A stretch of DNA of 64,000 nucleotides from Propionibacteriaceae bacterium. GTDB lineage: Bacteria > Actinomycetota > Actinomycetes > Propionibacteriales > Propionibacteriaceae. Below the pieces are notes generated by a model. That model was not told the origin of the DNA. It was given only the letters and a program-made list of their open reading frames with translations, and made no database searches. Within the stretch, counting starts at the first letter, position 1. Each line of letters opens with the position of its first letter. Shown here piece by piece: positions 36,285 to 44,768 of this stretch. The position numbers and the translations under genes were made by a program. Location: contig JAFKJK010000019.1 in assembly GCA_017306015.1 (NCBI GenBank), forward strand, positions 20,737 through 84,736, in the 5' to 3' direction.

Positions 36285-37379
36285 ATGAAGACAACAGCAG
36301 CAGTCGTCGATGCCCCTGGTGGGGCACATCGGATCAGCGAGATCGACCTGACCGGTCCCCGGGCCGGTGAGGTGCTCGTCCGGATCGTCGCGTCCGGTGT
36401 CTGCCACACCGACCAGATCGCTCAGGAGCAGGTGATTCCCGTTCCCTTGCCCGCAGTGCTCGGCCATGAGGGCGCGGGCGTCGTCGTAGAGGTCGGCGCA
36501 GGCGTGGACGACCTGCGACCCGGCGACGGGGTGTGCCTGAGCTTCGCCTCGTGCGGTCAGTGCCTGGAATGCCTGAAGGCCAGGCCGTTCCTGTGCCGGG
36601 ACTTCAACCGGCTCAACTTCAGTGGCCGGATGCGGGACGGTTCCACGCGGCTCAGCCGGGACGGCGCGCCGGTCTCGGTGTTCTTCGGCCAGTCCTCGTT
36701 CGCCGGCCATGCCGTGGTGGATCGACGAGGCCTGGTGAAGCTGCCGGCTGGCACCGACCTGAGGCAGGTCGCGCCACTGGGGTGCGGCATCCAGACCGGC
36801 GCCGGCGCCGTGCTGAACCGGCTGCGACCCGAGTTCGGTTCGTCCATCGCGATCATCGGGTGCGGCACCGTCGGGCTGAGCGCGGTGATGGCTGCCGCCC
36901 TCGCGGGCTGCGAACGGGTGGTGGCCATCGGCGGCAAGCCGCAGAGTCTGGAACTCGCTCTGGAACTGGGGGCCACCCACGTGGTGAACCGCCACGAACA
37001 CGGCGACATCGCTGACGCCGTCAAGCATGTCGGAGGAGGGCTGGTGGACTACGCGATCGACACCAGCGGCGTCCCGATGCTGGTCCGCGCCGCGCTGGCC
37101 AGCTGCCGTCCGGGTGGTGCTGCCGTCGTCCTCGGGGTCACCGGAGAGCTGGCGATCAACGTGCAGCAGGAGTTGATGGGTGAGAGCAAGTCGTTGATCG
37201 GCGTGGTCGAGGGCGACTCGGTTCCCGCGGTCTTCCTGCCCCAACTCATCGAGTACCAGCAGCTGGGGCGATTCCCGTTCGAGCGGTTGATCACCTACTA
37301 CCCGTTCGACGAGATCAACCGTGCGGTCGCCGACTCAGCTGCCGGCCGGACGATCAAGGCCGTGCTCACGACCGAGTGA
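36285..37379 (+). CDS. Zinc-type MDR dehydrogenase (third; aryl/formaldehyde-type)
   Basis: From ATG 36285 the protein has 364 aa. C-H-T-D and GHEGAG contribute catalytic zinc ligands, CGQCLECLKARPFLC the structural zinc, and IIGCGTVGLSAVMAAALAGCERVVAIG the NAD site. GCGIQTGAGAVLN is typical of class III/aryl-alcohol dehydrogenases, a different branch from the other two dehydrogenases of the locus. Probable role: oxidising an alcohol or aldehyde intermediate. The open frame continues upstream without family similarity. Confidence 0.85.
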   Translation: MKTTAAVVDAPGGAHRISEIDLTGPRAGEVLVRIVASGVCHTDQIAQEQVIPVPLPAVLGHEGAGVVVEVGAGVDDLRPGDGVCLSFASCGQCLECLKARPFLCRDFNRLNFSGRMRDGSTRLSRDGAPVSVFFGQSSFAGHAVVDRRGLVKLPAGTDLRQVAPLGCGIQTGAGAVLNRLRPEFGSSIAIIGCGTVGLSAVMAAALAGCERVVAIGGKPQSLELALELGATHVVNRHEHGDIADAVKHVGGGLVDYAIDTSGVPMLVRAALASCRPGGAAVVLGVTGELAINVQQELMGESKSLIGVVEGDSVPAVFLPQLIEYQQLGRFPFERLITYYPFDEINRAVADSAAGRTIKAVLTTE

Positions 37380-37479
37380 GCCTCCTTCGATCCGGCGGGC
37401 CGAGCCCGGACGGATCTCATCCATCACCCACAGTCGCGTGTCGCGCGGCTGCGCGATCCACAGAGAAAGGGAAGTCGAA

Positions 37480-38943
37480 ATGAACATGCAGTTCGATGCC
37501 GAGTACGACATCGTCATCGTCGGTGCCGGAGCCTCCGGGCTGTCGGCAGCCGTTGAGGCAGTGAAGAACGGCAGCTCCGTCGCCGTCCTGGAGAAGCTGG
37601 ACAGTGTCGGCGGACGTGGCCAGTTCGTCGAGGGCTCGACGGCGTTCGAGTCCGACGAGCAGAAGAAGCGCGGGATCGAGGTGACTCGCGCCCAGGGCTT
37701 CAAGGCACTGATGGACGAGTCCCAGTGGCGGGCCAACGCCGAAGTCGTCTCGGCCTTCGTCCACAACGCCGCGACGACGATCCGCAAGCTGTCCGACATC
37801 GGTGCGGTGTGGGAGGACGTCACCATCTACGCCTACGAGCAGGAGAGCGAGCTCAAGACCATGCACTGGGCCGAGGGCGAGGGCGCCCGGATCATCGAGC
37901 TGATGGAGAAGGCGGCCCGTGACGGCGGCGCCGAGATCTACCTGAACACGGCGGCGTCGAGGCTTCTCACCGAGGATGGCCGAGTCGTCGGGCTGGAGGC
38001 CAGGGATGCCGACGGGCAGGAGCTCCAGCTCGGTGCCAAGGCCGTGATCCTGGCCGGCGGCGGCTACGCCTCCTCGCCGGAGATGATGGAGAAGCACTCC
38101 TGGTACGGCAAGAACGCCCGCTACCTCGTAGACCTGGGCACCCCCGGCAACACCGGCGATGGCCTCAACATGGCCGTGGCCGCTGGCGGGGCGACCGCAG
38201 AGACCGGGTCGGTGCTGCTGATGCCGGTCGCCAAGGACAAGACCATCACCTCGCATGTCTCCGGCGCCGGCTCCCAGCCCTACCTGTGGGTCAACACCTC
38301 GGGGCGCCGTTTCACCGATGAGGTGGTGGCGATGAACTTCTCCGACGCCGCGAACGTGATCGCACAGGGAGACCAGGGCACCTCGTTCACCATCTTCGAC
38401 GAGGCCACCAAGAAGCATCTCGAGACCGCCGGCTCCGACATCGGTCTGGGGACCTTCATCCCGTACCACGCCCAGCTGGACAGGATGGACGCAGAACTCG
38501 AGCAGGATCTCGTCACCGGGACGGCGGCCAAGGCCGACACGATCGAGGAGCTTGCAGCCGCGATCGGTGCACCTCCCGAGACCCTGGTGGCGACGGTCGA
38601 CCGCTACAACCAGCTGGTGGCCGCAGGCGCGGACGACGACTTCTACAAGCCGGCGAAGTACCTGCGGGCGATCGAGCGGGCCCCGTTCTACGCCGTCCGG
38701 ATGGTCGCGGGGACGCTCGTCTCGGTCGGCGGGATCAAGGTCAACGGCAACCTCCAGGTGATCGCCGAAGGCACGACCGACCCGATCCCCGGCCTGTACG
38801 CAGTGGGCGCGGAGGCCTCCGGCATCTACGGAGACACCTATCCGCTGACAGTCCCGGGGAACATCAGTGGCTTCTCCTACACCTCGGGTTGGCTGGCTGC
38901 CGACCACGCCGCCAGCCAGATCGCCGAATCCGTGGCGGTCTGA
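37480..38943 (+). CDS. Fumarate-reductase-like FAD-dependent oxidoreductase
   Basis: A 487-aa FAD_binding_2 protein: FAD dinucleotide site YDIVIVGAGASGLSAAVEAVKNGSSVAVLEK at the N-terminus, FAD/substrate segments GGRGQFVEGSTAF and VILAGGGYASSPEMMEKH, and the C-terminal GLYAVGAEASGIYGDTYPL. It has no signal peptide, heme-binding or FMN domain, so it is soluble and cytoplasmic and needs a protein electron donor or acceptor. The fixABCX genes follow directly (1-bp overlap), making an electron-transfer flavoprotein its likely partner. It may reduce an enoate/enone or dehydrogenate the sugar-derived substrate. ATG 37480 follows AAAGGGAAG. Confidence 0.85.
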   Translation: MNMQFDAEYDIVIVGAGASGLSAAVEAVKNGSSVAVLEKLDSVGGRGQFVEGSTAFESDEQKKRGIEVTRAQGFKALMDESQWRANAEVVSAFVHNAATTIRKLSDIGAVWEDVTIYAYEQESELKTMHWAEGEGARIIELMEKAARDGGAEIYLNTAASRLLTEDGRVVGLEARDADGQELQLGAKAVILAGGGYASSPEMMEKHSWYGKNARYLVDLGTPGNTGDGLNMAVAAGGATAETGSVLLMPVAKDKTITSHVSGAGSQPYLWVNTSGRRFTDEVVAMNFSDAANVIAQGDQGTSFTIFDEATKKHLETAGSDIGLGTFIPYHAQLDRMDAELEQDLVTGTAAKADTIEELAAAIGAPPETLVATVDRYNQLVAAGADDDFYKPAKYLRAIERAPFYAVRMVAGTLVSVGGIKVNGNLQVIAEGTTDPIPGLYAVGAEASGIYGDTYPLTVPGNISGFSYTSGWLAADHAASQIAESVAV

Positions 38944-39671
38944 TGACCACCGTCGTCGTCTTCAACGTCGCTCGCGAACCCGCCGCTGCCCAGGTGCTGG
39001 CCGATGGCCGTCTGGTCTGGCCGGCAAGGAAACTCCCGGCCGGCGAGGACGACCACGCGGCACTGGCCGTCGCGGTTGGCCTGGCTGCGAGTGACCTGGT
39101 CGGGATCACCCTTGGGCAGGGTGATCCCGGCTGGGCCGCGGCTCGGGGAACGAGCGAGGTGGTGAGGGTCGCTGACGTCACCGTGGGCGACGACGACGGG
39201 GCCACCGCTGCCGCACTGGCGGCAGCGGTGGCCGAAGTGGACGGCGCGGAGCTGGTGGTGATCGGCGACTCCGAGCACCATCCCGGGCTGGCCCCGGCAC
39301 TCGCGGGCTACCTCGGCTGGCCGGTCGTCCTGGCCGCGACGAGCGCCGTCCGCATCGGGAGCGACGTCGAGGCCACGCGGCGGGCCGGAAGGGTGGAGGA
39401 GACCGTCTCCGTCCCGATCCCGGCCGTGATCGCGGTGGCTGCGGCCACGGAGGAGAGCTCGCCGCCGGGGATGAAGGCGATGCTGGCAGCTCGGCGGCTC
39501 CCGGTTCGCGACGTGACGGCTGCCGATCTCGGCATCGCGGCCGTACCGGCCTTCGAGCCCACGCTGACGAGTCTCCCCTCGAGCACCACCGCTCGACTGA
39601 TCGGGGGAGACCCGCTGCAGGCGGCCACCGAGCTGGTCAAGGCCCTCCGCGCCGAGGGAGTCCTGGAATGA
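38943..39671 (+). CDS. fixA: Electron transfer flavoprotein beta subunit (FixA)
   Basis: A 242-aa ETF beta-type protein with an alternating alpha/beta fold (TTVVVFNVAREPAAAQVLADGRLVW; ELVVIGDSEHHPGLAPALAGYLGWP; PAVIAVAAATEESSPPGMKAMLAARRLPV). The opening and the APALAGYLGWP segment are the ETF-beta hallmarks. Its ATG overlaps the preceding stop by 1 bp. It forms the FixAB heterodimer with the next gene product. Confidence 0.8.
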   Translation: MTTVVVFNVAREPAAAQVLADGRLVWPARKLPAGEDDHAALAVAVGLAASDLVGITLGQGDPGWAAARGTSEVVRVADVTVGDDDGATAAALAAAVAEVDGAELVVIGDSEHHPGLAPALAGYLGWPVVLAATSAVRIGSDVEATRRAGRVEETVSVPIPAVIAVAAATEESSPPGMKAMLAARRLPVRDVTAADLGIAAVPAFEPTLTSLPSSTTARLIGGDPLQAATELVKALRAEGVLE

Positions 39672-40576
39672 CGACGACCTGGCTGGTGGTGACCGACCCC
39701 CTGGATCTCTGCGCGCTCGGACGCCTCGTGCCGGGACTCCCGGTGGACAGCATCGTCATCGGCGATCGTGCCCTCGCAGACTCGTCGGCCCGCACCGGAG
39801 TCCGCAGCGTCCACTGGATCGAGCCGGTGGAGGGAGTCCCGGCCGACGCCTACGCTGCCGCTGCCGCCGACATCGTCCTGGGCGCGGCTCCCGGACTGGT
39901 CGCGACGACCGCGACGGCCCCGGCCTCACGCGCCGTCGTGGGGGTGGTCGCTGCGCGCTGCCGGGCGTCCGTTCTGTCGGGGGTCACCGGTGTCAGCGAG
40001 GCCGGCGACGCACTGGAGGTCACCGGAGGCGCCGCTGGGAACGCCGTGGTCGCCACCTGGGAGGTGTCCGGCCCGCTGTGCGCGTTCATCGCTCCTGCGG
40101 ACGAGGCTCCCGCTCCCGGCGTCGCCGTGGGCCTGACCCCGCACCCCGACGCTGCTCCCCGCCCGTCCCGGGTCACCGTGTCGGCCGCTGCCGTCGCGTC
40201 CGGGCTGGCCGATGCGGCGAGAGTCGTGGGGGTCGGACGCGGGCTGCGGTCCCGGGCCGACCTCGCGATGGTCGAGGCGTTGGCCGGGAGCCTCGACGCT
40301 GAGCTGGCCTGCTCGATGCCGCTGGCCGAGGACCTCGGCTGGCTTCCCAAAGACCGGTTCGTCGGCCGGTCGGGCCAGCAGGTCTCGCCACGCCTCTATC
40401 TCGCCGTCGGGCTGTCGGGAGCACCCCAGCACCTCCAGGGGGTCCGTGGAGCGAAGGTCATCGTCGCCGTCAACTCCGACCCGGAGGCTGCGATCTTCCG
40501 TGCCGCCGACTACGGGATCGTGGGCGACCTGTACGAGGTCGTCCCCGCGCTCACGGCGGTGCTGGCCAGTGACTGA
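39668..40576 (+). CDS. fixB: Electron transfer flavoprotein alpha subunit (FixB)
   Basis: The 302-aa protein carries the ETF-alpha C-terminal FAD-binding signature in order: GVGRGLRSRADLAMVEALAGSLDAELACSMPLAEDLGW, FVGRSGQQVSPRLYLAVGLSGAPQHLQGV, IVAVNSDPEAAIFRAADYGIVGDLYEVVPAL. The start overlaps fixA by 4 bp. Confidence 0.9.
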   Translation: MTTTWLVVTDPLDLCALGRLVPGLPVDSIVIGDRALADSSARTGVRSVHWIEPVEGVPADAYAAAAADIVLGAAPGLVATTATAPASRAVVGVVAARCRASVLSGVTGVSEAGDALEVTGGAAGNAVVATWEVSGPLCAFIAPADEAPAPGVAVGLTPHPDAAPRPSRVTVSAAAVASGLADAARVVGVGRGLRSRADLAMVEALAGSLDAELACSMPLAEDLGWLPKDRFVGRSGQQVSPRLYLAVGLSGAPQHLQGVRGAKVIVAVNSDPEAAIFRAADYGIVGDLYEVVPALTAVLASD

Positions 40577-40645
40577 CCTCGTCCGCTCGCGTGTCCGGGC
40601 CCCCGGGCACGACGTGGACGGAGTGTCTGGAGAGGAGGAGTCCGG

Positions 40646-41941
40646 ATGGAAGACGACGTCTTCGACGTGATCGTCGTCGGCGGCGGGGTGGCCGGCTGCG
40701 TCACTGCCTATCAGTTGGCCCGGGCGGGCCGCTCCGTTGCGCTGCTGGAACGGGCCGCCACGCCAGGTTCGAAGAACCTCTCCGGAGGCGTCTTCTACTG
40801 CCGGGTCATGGACCAGGTGTTCCCGGGCTTCGTCGAGGAGGCGCCGGTCGAACGGCGGATCACCCGCAACTGCGTGTCGCTGCTGAACGAGTCGTCCGGC
40901 GTCACCGTCGACTACTGGGACGCGCGGCTCGCCGAGCCGGTGAACGCTGTCAGCGTGCTGCGCGGCCGGCTGGACGCCTGGCTGGCGGAACAGTGCGAGG
41001 CGGTCGGTGTCGCCGTCCTGCCCGGGGTCCGGGTGGACGCTCTGCTCCGTGACGCCGATCAGGTGGTCGGCGTCCGGGCCGACGAGGAGGAGCTGCGCGG
41101 CCGCGTGGTGATCCTGGCCGACGGGGTGAACTCGTTCCTCGCCCGGGAGGCCGGCTTGAGGGCCAAAGAGCCGCCGAAACACCTTGCCGTCGGGATCAAG
41201 TCGGTGATCGGACTGCCTGCGCAGCGGCTGGAGGAGCGATTCGGGCTCGCCCAAGGTGAGGGCGTGGCGTACGCGGTGGTCGGCGACTGCACCCAGGGCG
41301 TGGCTGGCGGAGGGTTCCTGTACACCAACGCCGATTCGGTCTCGGTCGGCGTCGTCCTACGGCTGGATGACCTGGCCGCGAGCGGCAGGACGGCCTCCGA
41401 CATCCACGATCACTTCCTGGATCATCCGGCGATCTCGAGGCAACTCGCCGGCGGCACGCCCCTGGAGTACGGCTGCCACCTCACCATCGAGGCCGGGCCG
41501 CAAGCCGTCCGCCAGGACCTCACCGCACCGGGCCTCCTGGTGGTCGGTGACGCCGCCGGCTTCACGCTCAACACCGGCTTCACGATCCGTGGAATGGACC
41601 TGGCGGCGGCGTCGGGGATGGCCGCTGCCCGGGCGGCGAACGCTGCCCTCGACGCGGGCGACCTCTCCCAGCGATCGATGGATCGCTATCGGGCCGAACT
41701 CGCGGCGACCTTCGCGGGACGCGACATGAGGACGTACGCTCACGCCCCCGCGTTCTTCGAGAACAGGCTGCTCTACCGCGACGTCGGGCTGTTGGCCGCT
41801 GACGTCATGCACGGTGTCTACAGCCTGGACACGTCACCCCGCAGCCACCTGAGGGATGTCGCGCGGCACGCCGTCGCCGGGTCCCACGTCGGTTGGCGAA
41901 GGCTTGCCGGCCTCGTGTTCGCAGCGGTGAGGAGTCTGTGA
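40646..41941 (+). CDS. fixC: FixC-type electron transfer flavoprotein-quinone oxidoreductase
   Basis: A 431-aa FAD protein: DVIVVGGGVAGCVTAYQLARAGRSVALLERAATPGSKNLSGG (FAD site plus the GSKNLSGG segment typical of FixC/ETF-QO), and GLLVVGDAAGFTLNTGFTIRGMDLAAASGMAAARAA near the C-terminus. FixC takes electrons from FixAB and passes them to quinone or, in bifurcating complexes, ferredoxin. A strong GAGAGGAGGAG site precedes the ATG. Confidence 0.9.
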   Translation: MEDDVFDVIVVGGGVAGCVTAYQLARAGRSVALLERAATPGSKNLSGGVFYCRVMDQVFPGFVEEAPVERRITRNCVSLLNESSGVTVDYWDARLAEPVNAVSVLRGRLDAWLAEQCEAVGVAVLPGVRVDALLRDADQVVGVRADEEELRGRVVILADGVNSFLAREAGLRAKEPPKHLAVGIKSVIGLPAQRLEERFGLAQGEGVAYAVVGDCTQGVAGGGFLYTNADSVSVGVVLRLDDLAASGRTASDIHDHFLDHPAISRQLAGGTPLEYGCHLTIEAGPQAVRQDLTAPGLLVVGDAAGFTLNTGFTIRGMDLAAASGMAAARAANAALDAGDLSQRSMDRYRAELAATFAGRDMRTYAHAPAFFENRLLYRDVGLLAADVMHGVYSLDTSPRSHLRDVARHAVAGSHVGWRRLAGLVFAAVRSL

Positions 41942-42231
41942 TGGACGACCTGGGCAACCTCGCGGAGCGACTCGCCCGCAACTCCTATCTCGTGGACGAG
42001 GCGCAACCCCACATCCAGGTCGACCAGGAGGCCGTCCGCCGCACCGGCGCGGGTCCGCTCCTGGTGAGGATCTGTCCGGCGCACGTCTACAGCCAGGGGG
42101 TGGACGGGCGCATCGAGGTCGCCTGGGCCGGCTGCCTCGAGTGCGGCACGTGTCTGGCGGTCGCTCCTGAGGGCACCCTCACCTGGCACTACCCGCGGGG
42201 TGGCTTCGGCGTCGGCTACCGGTACGGCTGA
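41941..42231 (+). CDS. fixX: FixX-type ferredoxin-like protein
   Basis: A 96-aa iron-sulfur protein with the FixX pattern: C45-P in LVRICPAHVYSQ, and GCLECGTC (C65, C68, C71) for one [4Fe-4S] cluster, ending in the conserved YPRGGFGVGYRYG. It starts at the base where fixC stops. With FixABC it completes a four-protein electron-transfer set, here placed in a carbohydrate locus rather than with nitrogenase or carnitine genes. Confidence 0.9.
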   Translation: MDDLGNLAERLARNSYLVDEAQPHIQVDQEAVRRTGAGPLLVRICPAHVYSQGVDGRIEVAWAGCLECGTCLAVAPEGTLTWHYPRGGFGVGYRYG

Positions 42232-42290
42232 TCCGAGGCTGTGGCGTGGCTGGCCGGTACCTGGACCTCCGGACTGGGTGACCCGCCGAC

Positions 42291-44216
42291 TCACCCGTCC
42301 AACAGGCCCAACAGGCTGCGGACGAAGCTGTGGTGATCGCCGGACTGCTCCAGCAGCGTCGCGATGTGGGACGGGTTGTTCAGGACCTCGATCAGCTCGT
42401 CCAGGACGTCGCGGAACACCGGACGGCCGTCCCGGCTGACCGCGAACATCAGCACCAGTCGCACCTGAGAGCCGCTCCAGTCGATCGGGACGTCGCTCAC
42501 CAGGACGGAGATGCCGGTCTTGCGGGCGTCGGGGTGCAGCGCGTGCGGAATGGCGAACTGGCCGCCGAACGCGGTCGGCGAGCGCTGCTCGCGGTCCAGG
42601 ACCTCGGCCAGGAAGCCGTCGCTGGTGTAGCCCTCGCGCTCCAGCGTGTCGCTCATCAGCGTGAGCACGTCCGCCTTGTCCATCGGGTCGTCCACCCGGT
42701 GGAACAGGCTCACGTCCAGCAGCGAGACCAGGTTGGCGCGGAGCTTCGCCCGGGCCGCCCGGACTCGCTCCGCGCGCACCGCCTCGGCGACCCGGTCGAT
42801 GTCCTCGCGGGTGAGGAACGGGCTGATCCGGACCACCGGAACCTCGGTCTCGGCCTCCAGCTCGATCACCGACACGACCAGGTCGCTGGTGAGTTCGCGC
42901 CAGTCGTAGCTGAGGCTGGTGACCGTGTCCTGCACCACCGCCTGCTCCCGGAGGGCCTCGGCGAGCCGGCGGGCGAGGTCGTCGTGCAGGTCGGAGTACC
43001 GCGGTGCGACACAGGTGATCGTCACCGGGGGCCCCTGGTTCATCTGTCGCTGCACCTGGTTGCCGATGTGGAAGGCGAGGAAGTCGACCTCGCCGCTGTG
43101 CACCTCGATGCCGGCGTAGGTCTCGATCTCGCGGGAGAACAGCAGGGCCAGTTCATGGATCAGCGGGTGCAACTGGCGGAACTCCGGCCCCAGCGGGGCG
43201 TCCAGGCTCCGTCCCGAATGAGCGCGGGCGATCAGGTTCTGGACGTGCAGGGCGAGCGCTGACACCGTCCCCTCGTCGTAGAGATCCAGCAGGAACAGGC
43301 TCGACACCTCGCGCAATGCGTCCCGGGTGATGGCCATCGCCTCCGCCGAGATGCCGGACGTGGTGTCGGCGAGCGCGCTGCTCCGGGTGGCCAGGATGCC
43401 GTGGAGGGTGTGCAGGTCGGCGGGGGAGAGCCCGACTCCGAAGACCTCGTCCACGGCAGCGGCCAGCCGCACGGTCGCCGTCCACACCAGGTCGTCGCCC
43501 GGGTGCGACCCGGCATCCGGACGGACGCCCGCCGGCAGCTGGTGGCCGGCCCGGATCCGGTCAGCCGCGATCGCCAGGTCCAGCAGGAGGTCGTTGAGCG
43601 CATACTCGTTCATCTTGAGCCCGGACGCATCGAGGTACTCGCTGGCCCGCCGGTGCAACTGGCGCAGCTGGGACCGCAGCCGCGGCGACTCGGCCGCCGG
43701 CCCCCCGTCGGCCACCGCGGCTTGCCCCGAGTTCAGCAGCAGGTGCCGCACCAGCCGCCGCTGCTGCCGTTCGGTGCCCTCGATCCGGACCAGGTCGCCG
43801 CTGCGGCGGATCACCAGCTGGTGCTCGCGGACGAGTTCGCGGGCCCGGCCGAGGTCCGCCTCGATCGTCGCCGGGCTGACGCTGAGCTGCTCACCGAGGG
43901 CGAACACGTCCACGCCGTCCGCGTGCGCGACCAACTGCCGGACGATGTAGTAGAGCCGCTGTTCGGGGCTGTCATATCCCCGTTGGCGCCGGCCGCGCCG
44001 GGAACGTCGGCGCCGGTGCTCCTCCGGATCGAGGCGGTAGCCGTCCTGGTCCGAGATGACCAGCGGGTGGTCCCCGTCCGCATTGAGCTCGCGGACGTAC
44101 GCACGGACGCTGCGGGCGCTGACACCGAGCCGGACGGCCAGTTCCCGCGCCGTCAGCCGGCCCGCGGACCGCAACTCCGCGGTCAGCAGGCGCTGCCGCT
44201 CGGCGCGCGAATCCAT
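42291..44216 (-). CDS. PRD-domain PTS regulator (LicR/MtlR-like)
   Basis: A 641-aa multidomain activator from ATG 44216 (AGGA 4 nt upstream). In order: HTH (RQRLLTAELRSAGRLTARELAVRLGVSARSVRAYV), a second HTH (VFALGEQLSVSPATIEADLGRARELV), two PRD domains (conserved HHs in the 230-430 region, for example IHELALLFSREIE...DFLAFHIG), a GatB-like EIIB domain (VTITCVAPRYSDLHDD) and a C-terminal EIIA domain with the phospho-His in FAIPHALHPD. Such regulators sense PTS phosphorylation and activate the neighbouring PTS operon. It is divergent from EIIB; a large dyad at 44281-44355 is the probable binding site. Confidence 0.9.
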   Translation of the reverse strand: MDSRAERQRLLTAELRSAGRLTARELAVRLGVSARSVRAYVRELNADGDHPLVISDQDGYRLDPEEHRRRRSRRGRRQRGYDSPEQRLYYIVRQLVAHADGVDVFALGEQLSVSPATIEADLGRARELVREHQLVIRRSGDLVRIEGTERQQRRLVRHLLLNSGQAAVADGGPAAESPRLRSQLRQLHRRASEYLDASGLKMNEYALNDLLLDLAIAADRIRAGHQLPAGVRPDAGSHPGDDLVWTATVRLAAAVDEVFGVGLSPADLHTLHGILATRSSALADTTSGISAEAMAITRDALREVSSLFLLDLYDEGTVSALALHVQNLIARAHSGRSLDAPLGPEFRQLHPLIHELALLFSREIETYAGIEVHSGEVDFLAFHIGNQVQRQMNQGPPVTITCVAPRYSDLHDDLARRLAEALREQAVVQDTVTSLSYDWRELTSDLVVSVIELEAETEVPVVRISPFLTREDIDRVAEAVRAERVRAARAKLRANLVSLLDVSLFHRVDDPMDKADVLTLMSDTLEREGYTSDGFLAEVLDREQRSPTAFGGQFAIPHALHPDARKTGISVLVSDVPIDWSGSQVRLVLMFAVSRDGRPVFRDVLDELIEVLNNPSHIATLLEQSGDHHSFVRSLLGLLDG

Positions 44217-44280
44217 GGTTCCTGGTCGACCCTCCGTCTGAACTGGCTGCTCAGGATCATCTCTCGCCGCGTCCGCCGCG

Positions 44281-44355
44281 GCCAACACTCCTGTTTCCGC
44301 ACCCCCGGAAGGCGGGGCTGCGGCTTTCCCGGGGTGCGGAAAGATCCCTGTTGGC
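44281..44355. promoter_or_regulatory. Extended dyad in the PTS intergenic region
   Basis: GCCAACA (44281-44287) and TGTTGGC (44349-44355) enclose TTTCCGCACCCC (44294-44305) and GGGGTGCGGAAA (44331-44342), a nested imperfect palindrome of 75 bp between the regulator and the EIIB gene. It is a strong candidate operator for the PRD regulator, possibly with two dimers. Confidence 0.6.
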
Positions 44356-44426
44356 ACGCGGTCGCCGTCCCCCCGCATCCTGATGGCGGCGCCGGACGGC
44401 GTCGGAGTGCCAACAAGGAGGCTCCC

Positions 44427-44768
44427 ATGCAGCAACTCCGCATCCTCTTGGTCTGCGGATCCGGCGCGAGCAGCGGGTTCATGGCGGCGAACATCCGCAA
44501 GGCCGCAGCCGCCCGCGGGCTGGAGACGAAGATCGTCGCCCGCGGCGAGTCCGAGATCGAGAACTACATCGACGACATCGACGTCCTCATGGTCGGACCG
44601 CACCTCGCGTACATCCTCGACGAGGTGGACGACTACGTCGGCGACGCCCCGGTGAAGGTGATCCTGATGCGCCCCGACTACTACTCGACCCTCGACGGCA
44701 ACGCAGCCGTCGACCACCTGTTGGCCGAAGTCGGCTCGGCCGGAATCGGCTCGGAAGGACAGAACTGA
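44427..44768 (+). CDS. PTS lactose/cellobiose-type EIIB
   Basis: A 113-aa EIIB: ILLVC10GSGASSGFMAANIRKAA holds the phospho-Cys (C10) in the CxxGxSxS loop usual for the lactose/cellobiose family, followed by an alternating alpha/beta fold (IENYIDDIDVLMVGPHLAYILDEV). It accepts phosphate from EIIA and gives it to the sugar during transport by EIIC, whose ATG overlaps this stop by 1 bp. Confidence 0.92.
   Translation: MQQLRILLVCGSGASSGFMAANIRKAAAARGLETKIVARGESEIENYIDDIDVLMVGPHLAYILDEVDDYVGDAPVKVILMRPDYYSTLDGNAAVDHLLAEVGSAGIGSEGQN

Noticed and set aside
34857..37244. A long minus-strand open frame opposite the binding protein and dehydrogenase genes
   Set aside because: Same antisense shadow effect of high GC; no ribosome-binding site or recognisable domain.
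43401..44768. A long plus-strand frame running into EIIB
   Set aside because: It is the antisense of the PRD regulator; EIIB proper starts at ATG 44427 with its own AAGGAGG site.
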